A DNA stretch of 33,855 nt from Acidobacteriota bacterium (GTDB taxonomy: Bacteria; Acidobacteriota; Terriglobia; UBA7540): NCBI GenBank assembly GCA_021784615.1, contig JAJYHU010000089.1:1-33855 (forward strand), written 5' to 3'. Position numbers and translations under genes: made by a program. How positions within the stretch are numbered: the stretch's first letter is position 1; every line of letters starts with the position of its first letter. Positions 8,420-16,922 of this stretch are shown piece by piece. Below the pieces are notes generated by a model, which was not told where the DNA came from, made no database searches, and saw nothing but the letters and a program-made list of their open reading frames with translations.

Positions 8420-9367
8420 ATGCCGGAGAAGCGTGTAGCTGCAGGAGGCTATTTGGACCATCAACACACTATCGCTCGATCCGTCTCTGCGGAAGGCATT
8501 GGTCTTCATACGGGCGTCAGAGTGCACCTGCGCCTGTTGCCCGCGCCGAACGATGCGGGCACGGTTTTTAAGCGAACGGATCTTGACGGCTTCGTCATCG
8601 AAGCCAAAGCCCGAAACGTGACCCGAGTCAGCTACGCCACAAGCCTGATGAAGAAAGGCGTGCTGATTTCAACCACGGAACACCTGCTTTCCGCTCTGGC
8701 GGGAGCAAAAATCGATAATGTCATCGTCGAGATTGACAACCTGGAGTTGCCCATCATGGACGGCAGCTCGCTTCCCTTCCTCCATCTGATCCAGCGGGCC
8801 GGGATCCGAAAACAACGGGCATTGAGAAGTTACGCAAAAATTCTCAAACCCGTCGAGGTCGTCGAGGGCAACAAACGCATCGCTGTCCTTCCAGCCGATG
8901 ATCTTCGCATCACGTATCGAATCGACTTCGATCATCCTGTCATCGGCAAGCAGGAACTTTCTTTCGATCCAAGACATGGTGGGTACGAGCAGGAAATCGC
9001 TCCGGCCAGGACTTTCGGCTTTATCGATGAGGTTGAAATGCTGCGCAGGAGCGGCTTGGTCAAGGGAGGGTCTCTTGACAACGCCATCGTCCTGACGCGC
9101 GACGGAGTGATGAATCCCGAGGGGCTGCGCTTTTCAGATGAGTTCTGCCGCCACAAAATCCTGGATATTATTGGAGACCTCGCGCTCTTCGGTCATCCGC
9201 TGGTCGGGCACGTGGTTGCGGACCGCGCCGGCCACGCCATGCACTTCGCTCTGGTCGACCGCCTCTTGCACGAAAAGAGCGCCTGGATGCTGGTGCGAGA
9301 TCCCCGCTCCGTTCCCGCCAAGGGCCCTTCGGAAGCTCCCGCCATCCTTGCCAGTCCGGTATCCTAA
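8420..9367 (+). CDS. lpxC: UDP-3-O-acyl-N-acetylglucosamine deacetylase
   Basis: 315 residues, single-domain LpxC. This zinc enzyme removes the acetyl group in the committed step of lipid A synthesis, in the cytosol. Visible signatures: AEGIGLHTG near the start, TTEHLLSAL (zinc His about 88), MDGSSLPF, RTFGFIDEVEMLRRSGLVKGGSLDNAIV, RHKILDIIGD (zinc His 245 and Asp 249) and RAGHAMH (catalytic His about 272). All catalytic residues are present. The ATG at 8420 has no good ribosome site. An AGGAGG at 8443-8448 stands four bases before an in-frame TTG at 8453, whose product would begin just before QHTIARSVSAEGIG, where many LpxC proteins begin. The shorter start is therefore a real alternative. 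It indicates a lipid A-containing outer membrane. Confidence 0.97.
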   Translation: MPEKRVAAGGYLDHQHTIARSVSAEGIGLHTGVRVHLRLLPAPNDAGTVFKRTDLDGFVIEAKARNVTRVSYATSLMKKGVLISTTEHLLSALAGAKIDNVIVEIDNLELPIMDGSSLPFLHLIQRAGIRKQRALRSYAKILKPVEVVEGNKRIAVLPADDLRITYRIDFDHPVIGKQELSFDPRHGGYEQEIAPARTFGFIDEVEMLRRSGLVKGGSLDNAIVLTRDGVMNPEGLRFSDEFCRHKILDIIGDLALFGHPLVGHVVADRAGHAMHFALVDRLLHEKSAWMLVRDPRSVPAKGPSEAPAILASPVS

Positions 9368-9452
9368 TCTCCCCATCATCAAGCCCCTGGGTGCGGTGGT
9401 AGCCCCTAAAGCCATCTGATATACTTCACTCGTGCTGGTTGCTGGAGGGTGT

Positions 9453-10718
9453 ATGACCCCGGTCGATACGGACAAGGAATTCAGCGTTTTTGACTCGATG
9501 GCCGCACGTTTTGACGTGGCTGCCCAAAAGCTGGGGGTCAACGACGGCCTCTGCAAGTACCTGCGCACGCCCAACCGGGAAATCATCGTGCACATTCCCG
9601 TACTGATGGATAACGGCAGGATGGAGATCTTTGACGGGTTTCGCGTCCAGCACAGCATTGCCCGCGGGCCTTGCAAAGGAGGATTGCGCTACGGCCCGAA
9701 TGTAACGCTCGATGAAATCCGCGGCTTGGCTGCCGAAATGACCTGGAAATGCGCCGTGGTCAACATCCCTTTCGGCGGCGCCAAGGGAGGGATCATCTGC
9801 GATCCCGAGCGTCTCAGCCAGGCGGAGCTTGAGAAGCTGACGCGACGCTACACAGCGGAGATTCTGGACTATATCGGCCCTGAGCGCGACGTCCCGGCGC
9901 CAGACATGAATACCAACGAGCAAACCATGGCCTGGATTATGGATACATATTCCATGCACGTGCGCCACACCGTGACCGCCAGCGTGACGGGCAAGCCGCT
10001 TGACCTGGGCGGATCGCTGGGACGCCACTCCGCCACCGGGCGCGGCTGCATGATTGTGGCCGACCAGGCGCTCAAGCGCTTCGGGCGCGAGCGCCAGAGA
10101 ACTCGCGTCATTGTTCAAGGCTTTGGAAACGTGGGCTCGGAAGCGGCGCGCCTGATGCACGAGGCCGGATACAAAATTATCGGCGTGGCAGACATCCACA
10201 GCGGCGTTTTGAATACAAATGGTCTGGATGTGCCGGAACTGCTGGAATACGCTAGGGTGAACAAAACGCTGGAAGATTTTCCGGAAGCGGAGCCGGTGGG
10301 CAGCCAGGAAATTCTGGAGCAGGACTGCGACGTTCTGGTTCCCGCCGCTACCGAAAACGTGATTACCAGCAGGAACGCCGGGCGCGTCAAAGCCCGCATT
10401 CTGGTGGAAGGAGCGAACAGCCCCACAACTCCCCCGGCGGACGCCATCCTGTTCGACCGCGGAGTCTTTGTCGTGCCCGACATTCTGGCCAACGCCGGCG
10501 GCGTCACCGTCTCCTACTTCGAGTGGGTACAAGACCGCCAGGGCTACTTCTGGCCCGAAGGCATGGTCAATGAGCGCCTGAAGCACATCCAGGTCGCCGC
10601 TTTCAATGACGTTGTCCGTTATGGCGAAAAACACAACGTCCATAACCGCATTGCGGCCTACATGCTGGCCATTGACCGCGTCGCCCTCACCCTCAAGCTG
10701 CGCGGGATTTACGCCTGA
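9453..10718 (+). CDS. gdhA: Glutamate dehydrogenase
   Basis: 421 residues from the ATG at 9453, which is preceded by GGAGGG; a GTG 21 bases upstream is less likely. It interconverts glutamate and 2-oxoglutarate plus ammonia using a pyridine nucleotide. Visible elements: substrate-binding GPCKGGLRY (72-80), the MTWKCAVVNIPFGGAKGG segment with the catalytic Lys (Lys 111 region), APDMNTNEQTMAW with the catalytic Asp (151), and the Rossmann signature GFGNVGSEAA (223-232) followed by an acidic residue at the end of the second strand (VADIHSG), which hints at NAD(H) preference. The length fits the hexameric ~420-residue class. It follows lpxC by 85 bases on the same strand with no visible terminator, so read-through is possible. 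Confidence 0.97.
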   Translation: MTPVDTDKEFSVFDSMAARFDVAAQKLGVNDGLCKYLRTPNREIIVHIPVLMDNGRMEIFDGFRVQHSIARGPCKGGLRYGPNVTLDEIRGLAAEMTWKCAVVNIPFGGAKGGIICDPERLSQAELEKLTRRYTAEILDYIGPERDVPAPDMNTNEQTMAWIMDTYSMHVRHTVTASVTGKPLDLGGSLGRHSATGRGCMIVADQALKRFGRERQRTRVIVQGFGNVGSEAARLMHEAGYKIIGVADIHSGVLNTNGLDVPELLEYARVNKTLEDFPEAEPVGSQEILEQDCDVLVPAATENVITSRNAGRVKARILVEGANSPTTPPADAILFDRGVFVVPDILANAGGVTVSYFEWVQDRQGYFWPEGMVNERLKHIQVAAFNDVVRYGEKHNVHNRIAAYMLAIDRVALTLKLRGIYA

Positions 10719-11097
10719 AGCTTGCCTCGCCGCAAAGCTCTCTCTCAGCGCCTGGCATGACGCGGGCTCATATCCCACTCTTCGATTCCAGCAGTTTGTT
10801 GAAAAACGTTTCGGAGCCGTGTGATTCCAAGCGTAACAAGGAATGTAGCTCTGAAATCGGGACACGTACGATATTCCTCGCCACCCATCGGCTCCGCTCA
10901 GGGCGGGCGGTGCGGCTCCGCGGAATGACAGATCGCGCGAGTTTTCCAACACCCCCATCACCGCGCCACTGCCTTTCAGCGCATCTCCCGACCGAAAGCC
11001 GCAGCATGATTCCGGAATAGACAGCCTTGGCCAAGTGAACTATCATCGTGCATTTGGACGCGTTCGCAACAAGTTCCAACCCAAAAGGAGAATTTAA
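10719..11097. other. Intergenic region with a dispersed-repeat-like element
   Basis: No gene seen in these 379 bases. The central part (10870-10931) resembles a dispersed repeat and is listed separately. The last 20 bases carry the ribosome site (AAAGGAGA) of the next gene. Confidence 0.5.
10870..10931 (-). repeat. Dispersed CTGTCATTCCG...GCGAGGAATA intergenic repeat (candidate)
   Basis: On the minus strand the element begins CTGTCATTCCG and ends GGCGAGGAATATCG. I recall sequences of this form as scattered intergenic repeats in Acidobacteria and some other phyla, where they produce spurious SVIPR...RPERS...VARN peptides. A CGGCTCCGC motif occurs twice inside it, at 10889-10897 and 10913-10921. 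Only one copy is in this window, so repetition cannot be shown here. Confidence 0.4.
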
Positions 11098-12663
11098 ATG
11101 AGGCGAGAACGATACAAGGGTCTGTTTCTTTTTGTCGGATGCCTGCTGCTGGCTTCAACCGCAGGAATGGCGTCGGTAAAAACGCCTTCCCTGATCAGCG
11201 ACAACATGGTGCTGCAAGAAGGGGCGAAAGACCGCATCTGGGGCACGGCCGATCCCTCCGAACGAGTCACGGTGACAATTGCGGGAACTGAGGCAAGTAC
11301 GGCGGCCGACGCCCAAGGCAAGTGGGCAGTGGAAATTGGCCCGTTGAAGGCCGGCGGCCCGTTTGAAATGACGATTCGGGGTTCAAATGTAATTGTGGTT
11401 CACGATGTGATGGTCGGCGAAGTCTGGGTTTGCTCCGGACAGTCAAACATGGAATTCTCAGTCGGCCCCACTCACAACGGTTGGGAAACGGGAGTTCAGA
11501 ATTACAAGCAGGAGATCGCTAATGCCCACTATCCGCTGATCCGGATGTTCACCGTCGAAAAGACCGTCGCCGGCAAGCCGCAGGAAGACGTCGCAGGCCA
11601 GTGGGAGATTACCAGCCCGGTCACGGTTGCGCATTTTACTGCGGTGGGATATTTTTTTGGGCTCAATCTGTATAAGACGCTGCACGTGCCGATCGGCCTG
11701 ATCCACAGTTCCTGGGGCGGCACTCCGGCTGAGTCATGGACAAGCCTGCCGACGCTTCAATCCGATCCGGAATTCAAGCCCATTCTTCAAAAGTACCAGG
11801 AACAAGAAAACAAATTCTTGTCGAATCTTACGGATTTCAATTCCCGATTCGAAGCTTGGCGGAAAGAGTCTGCTGAAGCGAACACAGACGGGACCCCAAT
11901 CCCGCCGCCGCCGGCAATTAGAAACGACCCGCGCACTAACCCGTGGCGGCCCGCTGGGTTGTTTAACGCAATGATTATGCCGCTTGTTCCTTACAGGATT
12001 AAAGGTGCGATTTGGTACCAGGGAGAATCCAACGGGGACCGTGGACGCCAGTATCGCAAGCTATTTCCAGATGTGATCCGAGACTGGCGGCGCGCCTGGA
12101 ATGAGGGGAACTTCCCCTTTCTTTTTGTGCAACTGGCCAACTTTCAGCCTTTGCCGAACAACTTTTCCTTCCCCCTGGTACGCGAGGCGCAACTGATGAC
12201 ACTTTCCCTGCCGAAGACAGGAATGGCTGTGACCATCGACATCGGAGATCCAACCAGCATCCATCCGCGAAATAAGCAGGAAGTAGGACGGCGGCTGGTT
12301 TTAGCCGCGAGGGCGGTCGCCTATGGCCAGCACATAATGTATTCGGGCCCGATTTACAAGTCGATGGAGATTGAAGGAGACAAGGTTTACTTGCACTTCC
12401 GGCATATAGGAGGCGGTTTGCGCGCCGACGGCTACGCTCTCGAGGGCTTTGAAATTGCCGGCCAAGACCATCAATTTGTAAGTGCGAACGCAAAAATTCA
12501 GGGCGACACAGTGGTCGTCTCAAGCGGCGTGGTCGCGCACCCGGTAGCCGTGCGCTACGGATGGGCGAATAATCCCATTTGCAATCTCTATAACGAAGCG
12601 GGACTTCCCGCCTCACCGTTCCGGACGGACGACTGGAAGGACCCCAGCGAGGCAACGCAATAA
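11098..12663 (+). CDS. Secreted sialate O-acetylesterase (SASA/SGNH family)
   Basis: 521 residues, with an N-terminal signal peptide (about 1-25, ending near GMASV). An immunoglobulin-like N-terminal part is followed by an SGNH-type esterase domain. WVCSGQSNMEFS carries the nucleophilic Ser (about 116), HSSWGGTPAESWTS is the second family block, KGAIWYQGESN the third, and DPTSIHPRNKQEVGRRL holds the catalytic Asp/His pair. Such enzymes remove O-acetyl groups from sialic acids or, in many environmental bacteria, from plant polysaccharides; the sequence alone does not say which. AAAGGAGA lies nine bases before the ATG. It stands alone, followed by a strong hairpin and a convergent pnp gene. Confidence 0.93.
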   Translation: MRRERYKGLFLFVGCLLLASTAGMASVKTPSLISDNMVLQEGAKDRIWGTADPSERVTVTIAGTEASTAADAQGKWAVEIGPLKAGGPFEMTIRGSNVIVVHDVMVGEVWVCSGQSNMEFSVGPTHNGWETGVQNYKQEIANAHYPLIRMFTVEKTVAGKPQEDVAGQWEITSPVTVAHFTAVGYFFGLNLYKTLHVPIGLIHSSWGGTPAESWTSLPTLQSDPEFKPILQKYQEQENKFLSNLTDFNSRFEAWRKESAEANTDGTPIPPPPAIRNDPRTNPWRPAGLFNAMIMPLVPYRIKGAIWYQGESNGDRGRQYRKLFPDVIRDWRRAWNEGNFPFLFVQLANFQPLPNNFSFPLVREAQLMTLSLPKTGMAVTIDIGDPTSIHPRNKQEVGRRLVLAARAVAYGQHIMYSGPIYKSMEIEGDKVYLHFRHIGGGLRADGYALEGFEIAGQDHQFVSANAKIQGDTVVVSSGVVAHPVAVRYGWANNPICNLYNEAGLPASPFRTDDWKDPSEATQ

Positions 12664-12694
12664 CGGCTATCCCTAGTTGAGAAAGTTAGTGATG

Positions 12695-12737
12695 AAGTAA
12701 GCCCGCGTCAAGCATCCAGCATGGCGCGGGCTTACTT
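12695..12737. terminator. Bidirectional hairpin between convergent genes
   Basis: A perfect 13-bp inverted repeat, 12695-12707 (AAGTAAGCCCGCG) against 12725-12737, with a 17-base loop, lies between the esterase (plus) and pnp (minus) stops. The arms end in AT-rich bases, and each strand reads a short run ending in TT after the G+C core, as expected for a shared terminator. Confidence 0.7.
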
Positions 12738-12762
12738 GTGCAAGAGAACTGCGGAATTGAGG

Positions 12763-14907
12763 CTAACTTGCCTCGTGAGAATGTTCCACCTGCGCCCGGG
12801 GCTCGGGAGTTTCGCCCTCGCTCTTCTTGCGCTGGTCTCGCAGAACGGCCTTGCGGCTTAGCCGGATCTTGTTGCCGTCGATCGAGATGACCTTGACCAG
12901 AAGCTGGTCGCCCTCTTTCAACTCGTCACGAACGTCCCGAATCCGGTGCTCGGCGATCTCACTGATGTGAAGCAACCCGTCCGTACCGGGAAATATCTCC
13001 ACAAAAGCTCCGAAGTCAGCCAAACGAACCACCTTGCCTAGGTAAGTCTTTCCGAGTTCCGCCTCCGCCATCATGTCTTTGATGATCTTGAGAGCCTTGC
13101 TGGCCGAAGCTTCATCAACAGCGGCAACGTTCACACGCCCGTCGTTTTCGACATCGATTTTTGCCCCGGTCTGCTCGACGATTCCGCGAATCACTTTTCC
13201 ACCCGGACCAATGAGTTCGCCGATCTTCGCAGGGTTGATGTGGATCGTGTGGATGTGCGGAGCAAAATTGGAGATGTTGGTACGCGAATCAGGAAGCACC
13301 GCCAGCATTTTTCCAAGGACGTGCAGCCGCGCGTCTTTGGCTTGAGAGAGCGCCTCCGCCATGATTTGAGGAGTAATACCGGTAATCTTGATGTCCATCT
13401 GAAGGGCGGTAATTCCCTCACGGGTGCCGGCAACTTTAAAATCCATATCACCGTAATGGTCTTCGGCTCCGGCAATGTCCGTTAGAATCGCGTAGTTGTC
13501 TTCTTCCTTGACAAGACCCATTGCAATTCCCGCAACAGGAGCCTTGATAGGAACGCCAGCGTCCATCAACGCCAGACAGCCTCCGCAGACCGTCGCCATC
13601 GACGATGAACCATTGGATTCCAGGATGTCGGAAACCACGCGTACGGTGTAGGGAAAGTCTTTTTCTTCAGGAACCATGCTGAGCAGCGCGCGTTCGGCCA
13701 AAGCGCCATGCCCAATCTCCCGCCGTCCGGGGCCTCGGAGAAAACCAACTTCACCGACGCTAAAGGGGGGAAAGTTGTAGTGAAGCATGAAGCGCTTGAA
13801 CGATTCGCCCTCCAGCACATCCAGGCGCTGCTGGTCTTCCGCGGTTCCGAGCGTGGCCGTTACCAGAGCCTGTGTTTCGCCCCGCGTAAAGAGTGCGGAA
13901 CCGTGAGTTCTGGGCAGCAAACCAACCTCGCACGTAATGGTGCGGACCTGGTCAAAAGCCCTCCGGTCCGGACGCTGCCGTTTCGAGAGAACATCCTGGC
14001 GAAACAGCTTTTCCTCCAGCCGTTCGAAGGCTTCCTTCGCTTTGCGGCGCTTTTCTTCCTCGGATTCAGGATAACCGGAAACGACAGCATCTCGAAGCTC
14101 AGCGATCTTCTTTTGGCTTTCAAGCTTAGGATATTTTGAGGTATCCATCGCCTCGCGAAGATTTGCTTCCGCCTTGTTCCGGACTTCAGTCTCAATTGCT
14201 TTATCAAGAGCAGGAGCTTCAAATGTCCTCTTCTTGAGGCCCAATTTTTCAAACAGCTCTTTCTCAGCCGCAACGATCTTCTTGATTTCATTGTGGGCAT
14301 ACTGAATGGCATCATTGACCACTTCTTCGGAGACCTCTTTGCCCGTCGCCTCCACCATCGCGATCGCATCTTCAGTCCCTGCCACAATCATATTGAGATC
14401 GCTCGCCCGAGTTTCCGAGTAGGACGGGTTAGTCACAAAACTCCCTTCCACCAGCCCGACCCGCACGCCGGCAATGGGTGTCGGAAAGGGGATATCGGAA
14501 AGGTAAAGGGCTGCAGCTCCAGCCACAAGCCCGATCACGTCCGGGTTATTGTCGGTATCCGCCGAGAGAACCATCGCAATTACCTGGGTCTCGTCTTTAA
14601 AACCTTCTGGAAACATCGGACGAACAGGCCGATCGATCAATCGGCTGCTGAGAATCTCTTTCTCTGTGGGTCGTCCTTCGCGCTTGAAAAAACCGCCGGG
14701 GATTTTTCCCGCCGCATAGTTGTATTCGCGATAATCCACCGTGAGCGGAAAGAAATCAATTCCCTCGCGCGGCTTGGTCGAACATGCGGTTGCCAGTACG
14801 ACAGTGTCTCCGTAACGCACATAAGCCGAACCGTTGGCCTGCTTGGCCACCTTGCCAACTTCGATCGTAAGTGTGCTTCCACCTAATGGGATGCTAACTT
14901 GTTCCAT
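12763..14907 (-). CDS. pnp: Polyribonucleotide nucleotidyltransferase (PNPase)
   Basis: 714 residues. A phosphate-dependent 3'-5' exoribonuclease of RNA turnover. Order of domains: first RNase PH-like domain (with KIPGGFFKREGRPTEKE), helical linker, second RNase PH domain (GPGRREIGHGALAERAL, and GAEDHYGDMDFKVAGT with the catalytic Asp), KH domain (IGELIGPGGKVIRGI), and an S1 RNA-binding domain near the C-terminus (GKVVRLADFGAFVEIFPGTDGLLHISEI). A TTG at 14922 opens the frame, but the ATG at 14905-14907 has AAGGAG six bases upstream and gives the usual N-terminus MEQVSIPLGG. It lies downstream of rpsO, the classic rpsO-pnp order. Confidence 0.98.
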   Translation of the reverse strand: MEQVSIPLGGSTLTIEVGKVAKQANGSAYVRYGDTVVLATACSTKPREGIDFFPLTVDYREYNYAAGKIPGGFFKREGRPTEKEILSSRLIDRPVRPMFPEGFKDETQVIAMVLSADTDNNPDVIGLVAGAAALYLSDIPFPTPIAGVRVGLVEGSFVTNPSYSETRASDLNMIVAGTEDAIAMVEATGKEVSEEVVNDAIQYAHNEIKKIVAAEKELFEKLGLKKRTFEAPALDKAIETEVRNKAEANLREAMDTSKYPKLESQKKIAELRDAVVSGYPESEEEKRRKAKEAFERLEEKLFRQDVLSKRQRPDRRAFDQVRTITCEVGLLPRTHGSALFTRGETQALVTATLGTAEDQQRLDVLEGESFKRFMLHYNFPPFSVGEVGFLRGPGRREIGHGALAERALLSMVPEEKDFPYTVRVVSDILESNGSSSMATVCGGCLALMDAGVPIKAPVAGIAMGLVKEEDNYAILTDIAGAEDHYGDMDFKVAGTREGITALQMDIKITGITPQIMAEALSQAKDARLHVLGKMLAVLPDSRTNISNFAPHIHTIHINPAKIGELIGPGGKVIRGIVEQTGAKIDVENDGRVNVAAVDEASASKALKIIKDMMAEAELGKTYLGKVVRLADFGAFVEIFPGTDGLLHISEIAEHRIRDVRDELKEGDQLLVKVISIDGNKIRLSRKAVLRDQRKKSEGETPEPRAQVEHSHEAS

Positions 14908-15114
14908 AACTCGCTCCTTCAAAATTTCGCCAGTCCCTCAGAGAAGCCCCCCTCCGCACCCTGGGAATGGGCCGCAATTGCAACCCCGCTGCCAGTCATT
15001 TGGGCCAGGGACTCCAGATAGAACCTTGAATTTGTTAAGTGGGGGATCGTGGATCGAGGTAAGTGTCCAAGCTAAAGCCGGGCTTTCACCCGGACATGGA
15101 AACCTTCTACCTAA
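14908..15114 (-). other. pnp leader with long-range inverted repeats
   Basis: On the minus strand, the region between the rpsO terminator and pnp holds a short hairpin (AAAGC-CGG-GCTTT at 15074-15086) and a 7-bp arm pair, 14932-14938 against 15007-15013, that would enclose a G+C-rich stretch just before the pnp ribosome site. In E. coli a leader stem-loop mediates RNase III/PNPase autoregulation. A similar role here is inference only. Confidence 0.35.
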
Positions 15115-15150
15115 ACAAAAACGACCCGAAGCACAAAATGCCGAGGGTCG
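15115..15150 (-). terminator. Intrinsic terminator after rpsO
   Basis: On the minus strand, CGACCC (15145-15150) pairs with GGGTCG (15122-15127). Inside it, GCA pairs with TGC around a TTTTG loop, and a U-rich run follows (TTTTTGTTTAG, 15111-15121). It lies about 60 bases past the rpsO stop and before pnp, so pnp may depend on read-through or its own promoter. Confidence 0.8.
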
Positions 15151-15207
15151 CTTGAGCCCAAGGAGCAGTTTGAACCGGCCTTGCCTGGTTCCTGTTTCAC
15201 AACCGGC

Positions 15208-15477
15208 TTACTTGCGGATGCCCAACCGCTCGATCACTTGCTTATAACGCTCAGCATGATGACGCTTCAAGTACTCCAGCAAGCGTTTTCTCTTTCCCAC
15301 CATGGTCAAAAGCCCGCGCCTTGAGGCGTGATCTTTGCGGTGCACGCGAAAATGGTCCGTCAGGTAAGAGATGCGCTCCGTCAACAGAGCAACTTGCACC
15401 TCCGGCGACCCCGTATCCGAAGAATGGACTCTGTAACCTTCGATTAATCTCGACTTTGAATCAGGGGTTAACGCCAT
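15208..15477 (-). CDS. rpsO: 30S ribosomal protein S15
   Basis: 89 residues, the standard length. S15 binds the central domain of 16S rRNA early in 30S assembly. Recognisable family blocks are DTGSPEVQVALLTERI, LTDHFRVHRKDHASRRGLL and KRKRLLEYLKRHHAERYKQVIERLGIRK. The ATG at 15475-15477 has a GAGGAG site nine bases upstream. It is first in the rpsO-pnp order and is followed by its own intrinsic terminator. Confidence 0.99.
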   Translation of the reverse strand: MALTPDSKSRLIEGYRVHSSDTGSPEVQVALLTERISYLTDHFRVHRKDHASRRGLLTMVGKRKRLLEYLKRHHAERYKQVIERLGIRK

Positions 15478-15548
15478 CCGCTAGTTCTCCTCGTTTCCGA
15501 CAGATTCTCCCTCTCGTATCGACAATCAGCATAACATTTTCTCTCCCA

Positions 15549-15809
15549 TCATGGCAAAAAAAATGCTATGCACTTGTCCACAACCTCTGGATCAGCGTTA
15601 AGCCAATGCGCATGTCGCTCATTTTCCGTTCCCGGATCCCTTTCCAGATTCATCGTCGTCCCTGTCCTAGGCTCGTTAAAGTCATCGTAGTCACCCTTAT
15701 CACATATGAGTGTGTGGAGGCTGTACATGATCGTGATGACACCGGCCAGAACAAGCGCCCACCCGATCATCATAAAGGGCGCTAGGCAGCACCAGTCGGG
15801 CCGGATCAC
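15549..15809 (-). CDS. Possible small membrane protein (uncertain)
   Basis: 86 residues from a GTG at 15807. One clear hydrophobic helix (MMIGWALVLAGVITIMYSL, about residues 13-31) is followed by a polar, acidic tail. No family recognised. No Shine-Dalgarno is visible before the GTG. The bases just upstream read in another frame as VFGAGFIGWVL and then stop, which resembles a membrane segment, so this may be the damaged 3' part of a longer gene or no gene at all. Confidence 0.25.
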   Translation of the reverse strand: MIRPDWCCLAPFMMIGWALVLAGVITIMYSLHTLICDKGDYDDFNEPRTGTTMNLERDPGTENERHAHWLNADPEVVDKCIAFFLP

Positions 15810-16119
15810 AATACCCAGCCGATAAACCCTGCGCCAAAAACAATATAGAGTAAACGAATACGTCGGAAGCGTGTTTGCGATGGGTGCATGACCAACATCC
15901 TCCCTGCAAAAGCAGGGGGGCTGCTCAGAACCCAGTGTCCTCAGGGCGGTGCCGATTTCCTACAGTGTCAGTCGAATGCCCCCAAAACTACTAGCCACGC
16001 CATACGTATACTTTCGACCACTGCTACCTGCAATTATCGGCCAAGGTTGCTTCGGGAATCTCCCTATCAGCCGTTGGTTGTTCAGACTGAAGAACTCGAT
16101 TGCCTTTTGAGGGCAGAGA
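15810..16119. other. Intergenic, nothing identified
   Basis: About 310 bases between the doubtful small membrane ORF and the SDR stop. I found no reading frame with a ribosome site, no RNA gene and no convincing terminator. Confidence 0.4.
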
Positions 16120-16830
16120 TCAGACCGCCCCGCTTGAGGGCATCAAGAAAATTTCTTCCACCGCCGTCCGCTCCGGCTGCCTCAACGCAGCGATCACTGC
16201 GTCCGCTACGTCCGCCGGCTGCATCACATTGTCGCGGGAAATCTCAAAACCGAACTCGTCAAGCATTTGGGTATCCGTTAATCCTGGCATAATAGCCGTC
16301 ACCCGTATCCCTTGCGCCCTCAGCTCCTTCCGGAGGACTCGGGTCAGTCCCAGCGCTCCAAACTTAGAGGCAGTATAGGCCGAACAGTTGGCAAAAGTCC
16401 GCGAGCTCGATACCGAAAGAATGTTGACCATATGGGCATGCTCGGCCGAAACCAACAAAGGAAGCGCCGCCTGAGTGGTCAGGAAAAGAGCCGTTAGATT
16501 GGTCTCGATGTTATCGCGCCAATCTTCAAGAGTGGTCTCACGAAAAGGTTTGTATGTAAAAATTCCGGCGCAATTCACCATGATGTCAAGATGGCCGTAA
16601 AGCTTCTTGATTCTCCGGAAGAGGCGGCTAACATCACGCGAGCTTGTGACGTCCGCGGCAATCGTTAACGTCTTTCCCGGGATATTTTTCCGCGCCCGCC
16701 GAATAGACTCTGCATCCCGCGCCACCAGCACAACTTCCGTTCCTTCTGCCGCCAGACGCTTGGCGATCGCAAAACCAATTCCGCGGCTTGCTCCGGTGAC
16801 AACGGCGATACTCTCTGCGAGGTTGCTCAT
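16120..16830 (-). CDS. SDR-family NAD(P)-dependent reductase
   Basis: 236 residues from the ATG at 16830; a second ATG at 16845 would add five residues and cannot be excluded. A classical short-chain dehydrogenase. It has the nucleotide-binding TGASRGIG, VNCAG, and the Ser...Tyr-x-x-x-Lys catalytic set (SVSSS, then SAYTASK). An Arg in VARDAES after the second strand is compatible with NADP(H). It follows folE by about 90 bases on the same strand, at the end of a pterin-gene cluster. By position it could be a sepiapterin reductase-like enzyme completing tetrahydrobiopterin synthesis, but SDR sequences rarely reveal their substrate and a generic reductase is equally possible. Confidence 0.92.
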   Translation of the reverse strand: MSNLAESIAVVTGASRGIGFAIAKRLAAEGTEVVLVARDAESIRRARKNIPGKTLTIAADVTSSRDVSRLFRRIKKLYGHLDIMVNCAGIFTYKPFRETTLEDWRDNIETNLTALFLTTQAALPLLVSAEHAHMVNILSVSSSRTFANCSAYTASKFGALGLTRVLRKELRAQGIRVTAIMPGLTDTQMLDEFGFEISRDNVMQPADVADAVIAALRQPERTAVEEIFLMPSSGAV

Positions 16831-16922
16831 AAGGCCTGCATCCATGACGCAGTTTCCATGATGGCACCGGGCTTTGTCAAACCTCGATTACTGCCCCACA
16901 AGAGCACGGATTCCCCGACGGG

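Noticed and set aside
9426..10961. Long open frame (511 codons) antisense to glutamate dehydrogenase
   Set aside because: It is the mirror of gdhA. The sense protein has all its catalytic motifs, and antisense translations of glutamate dehydrogenase are a known source of spurious protein families.
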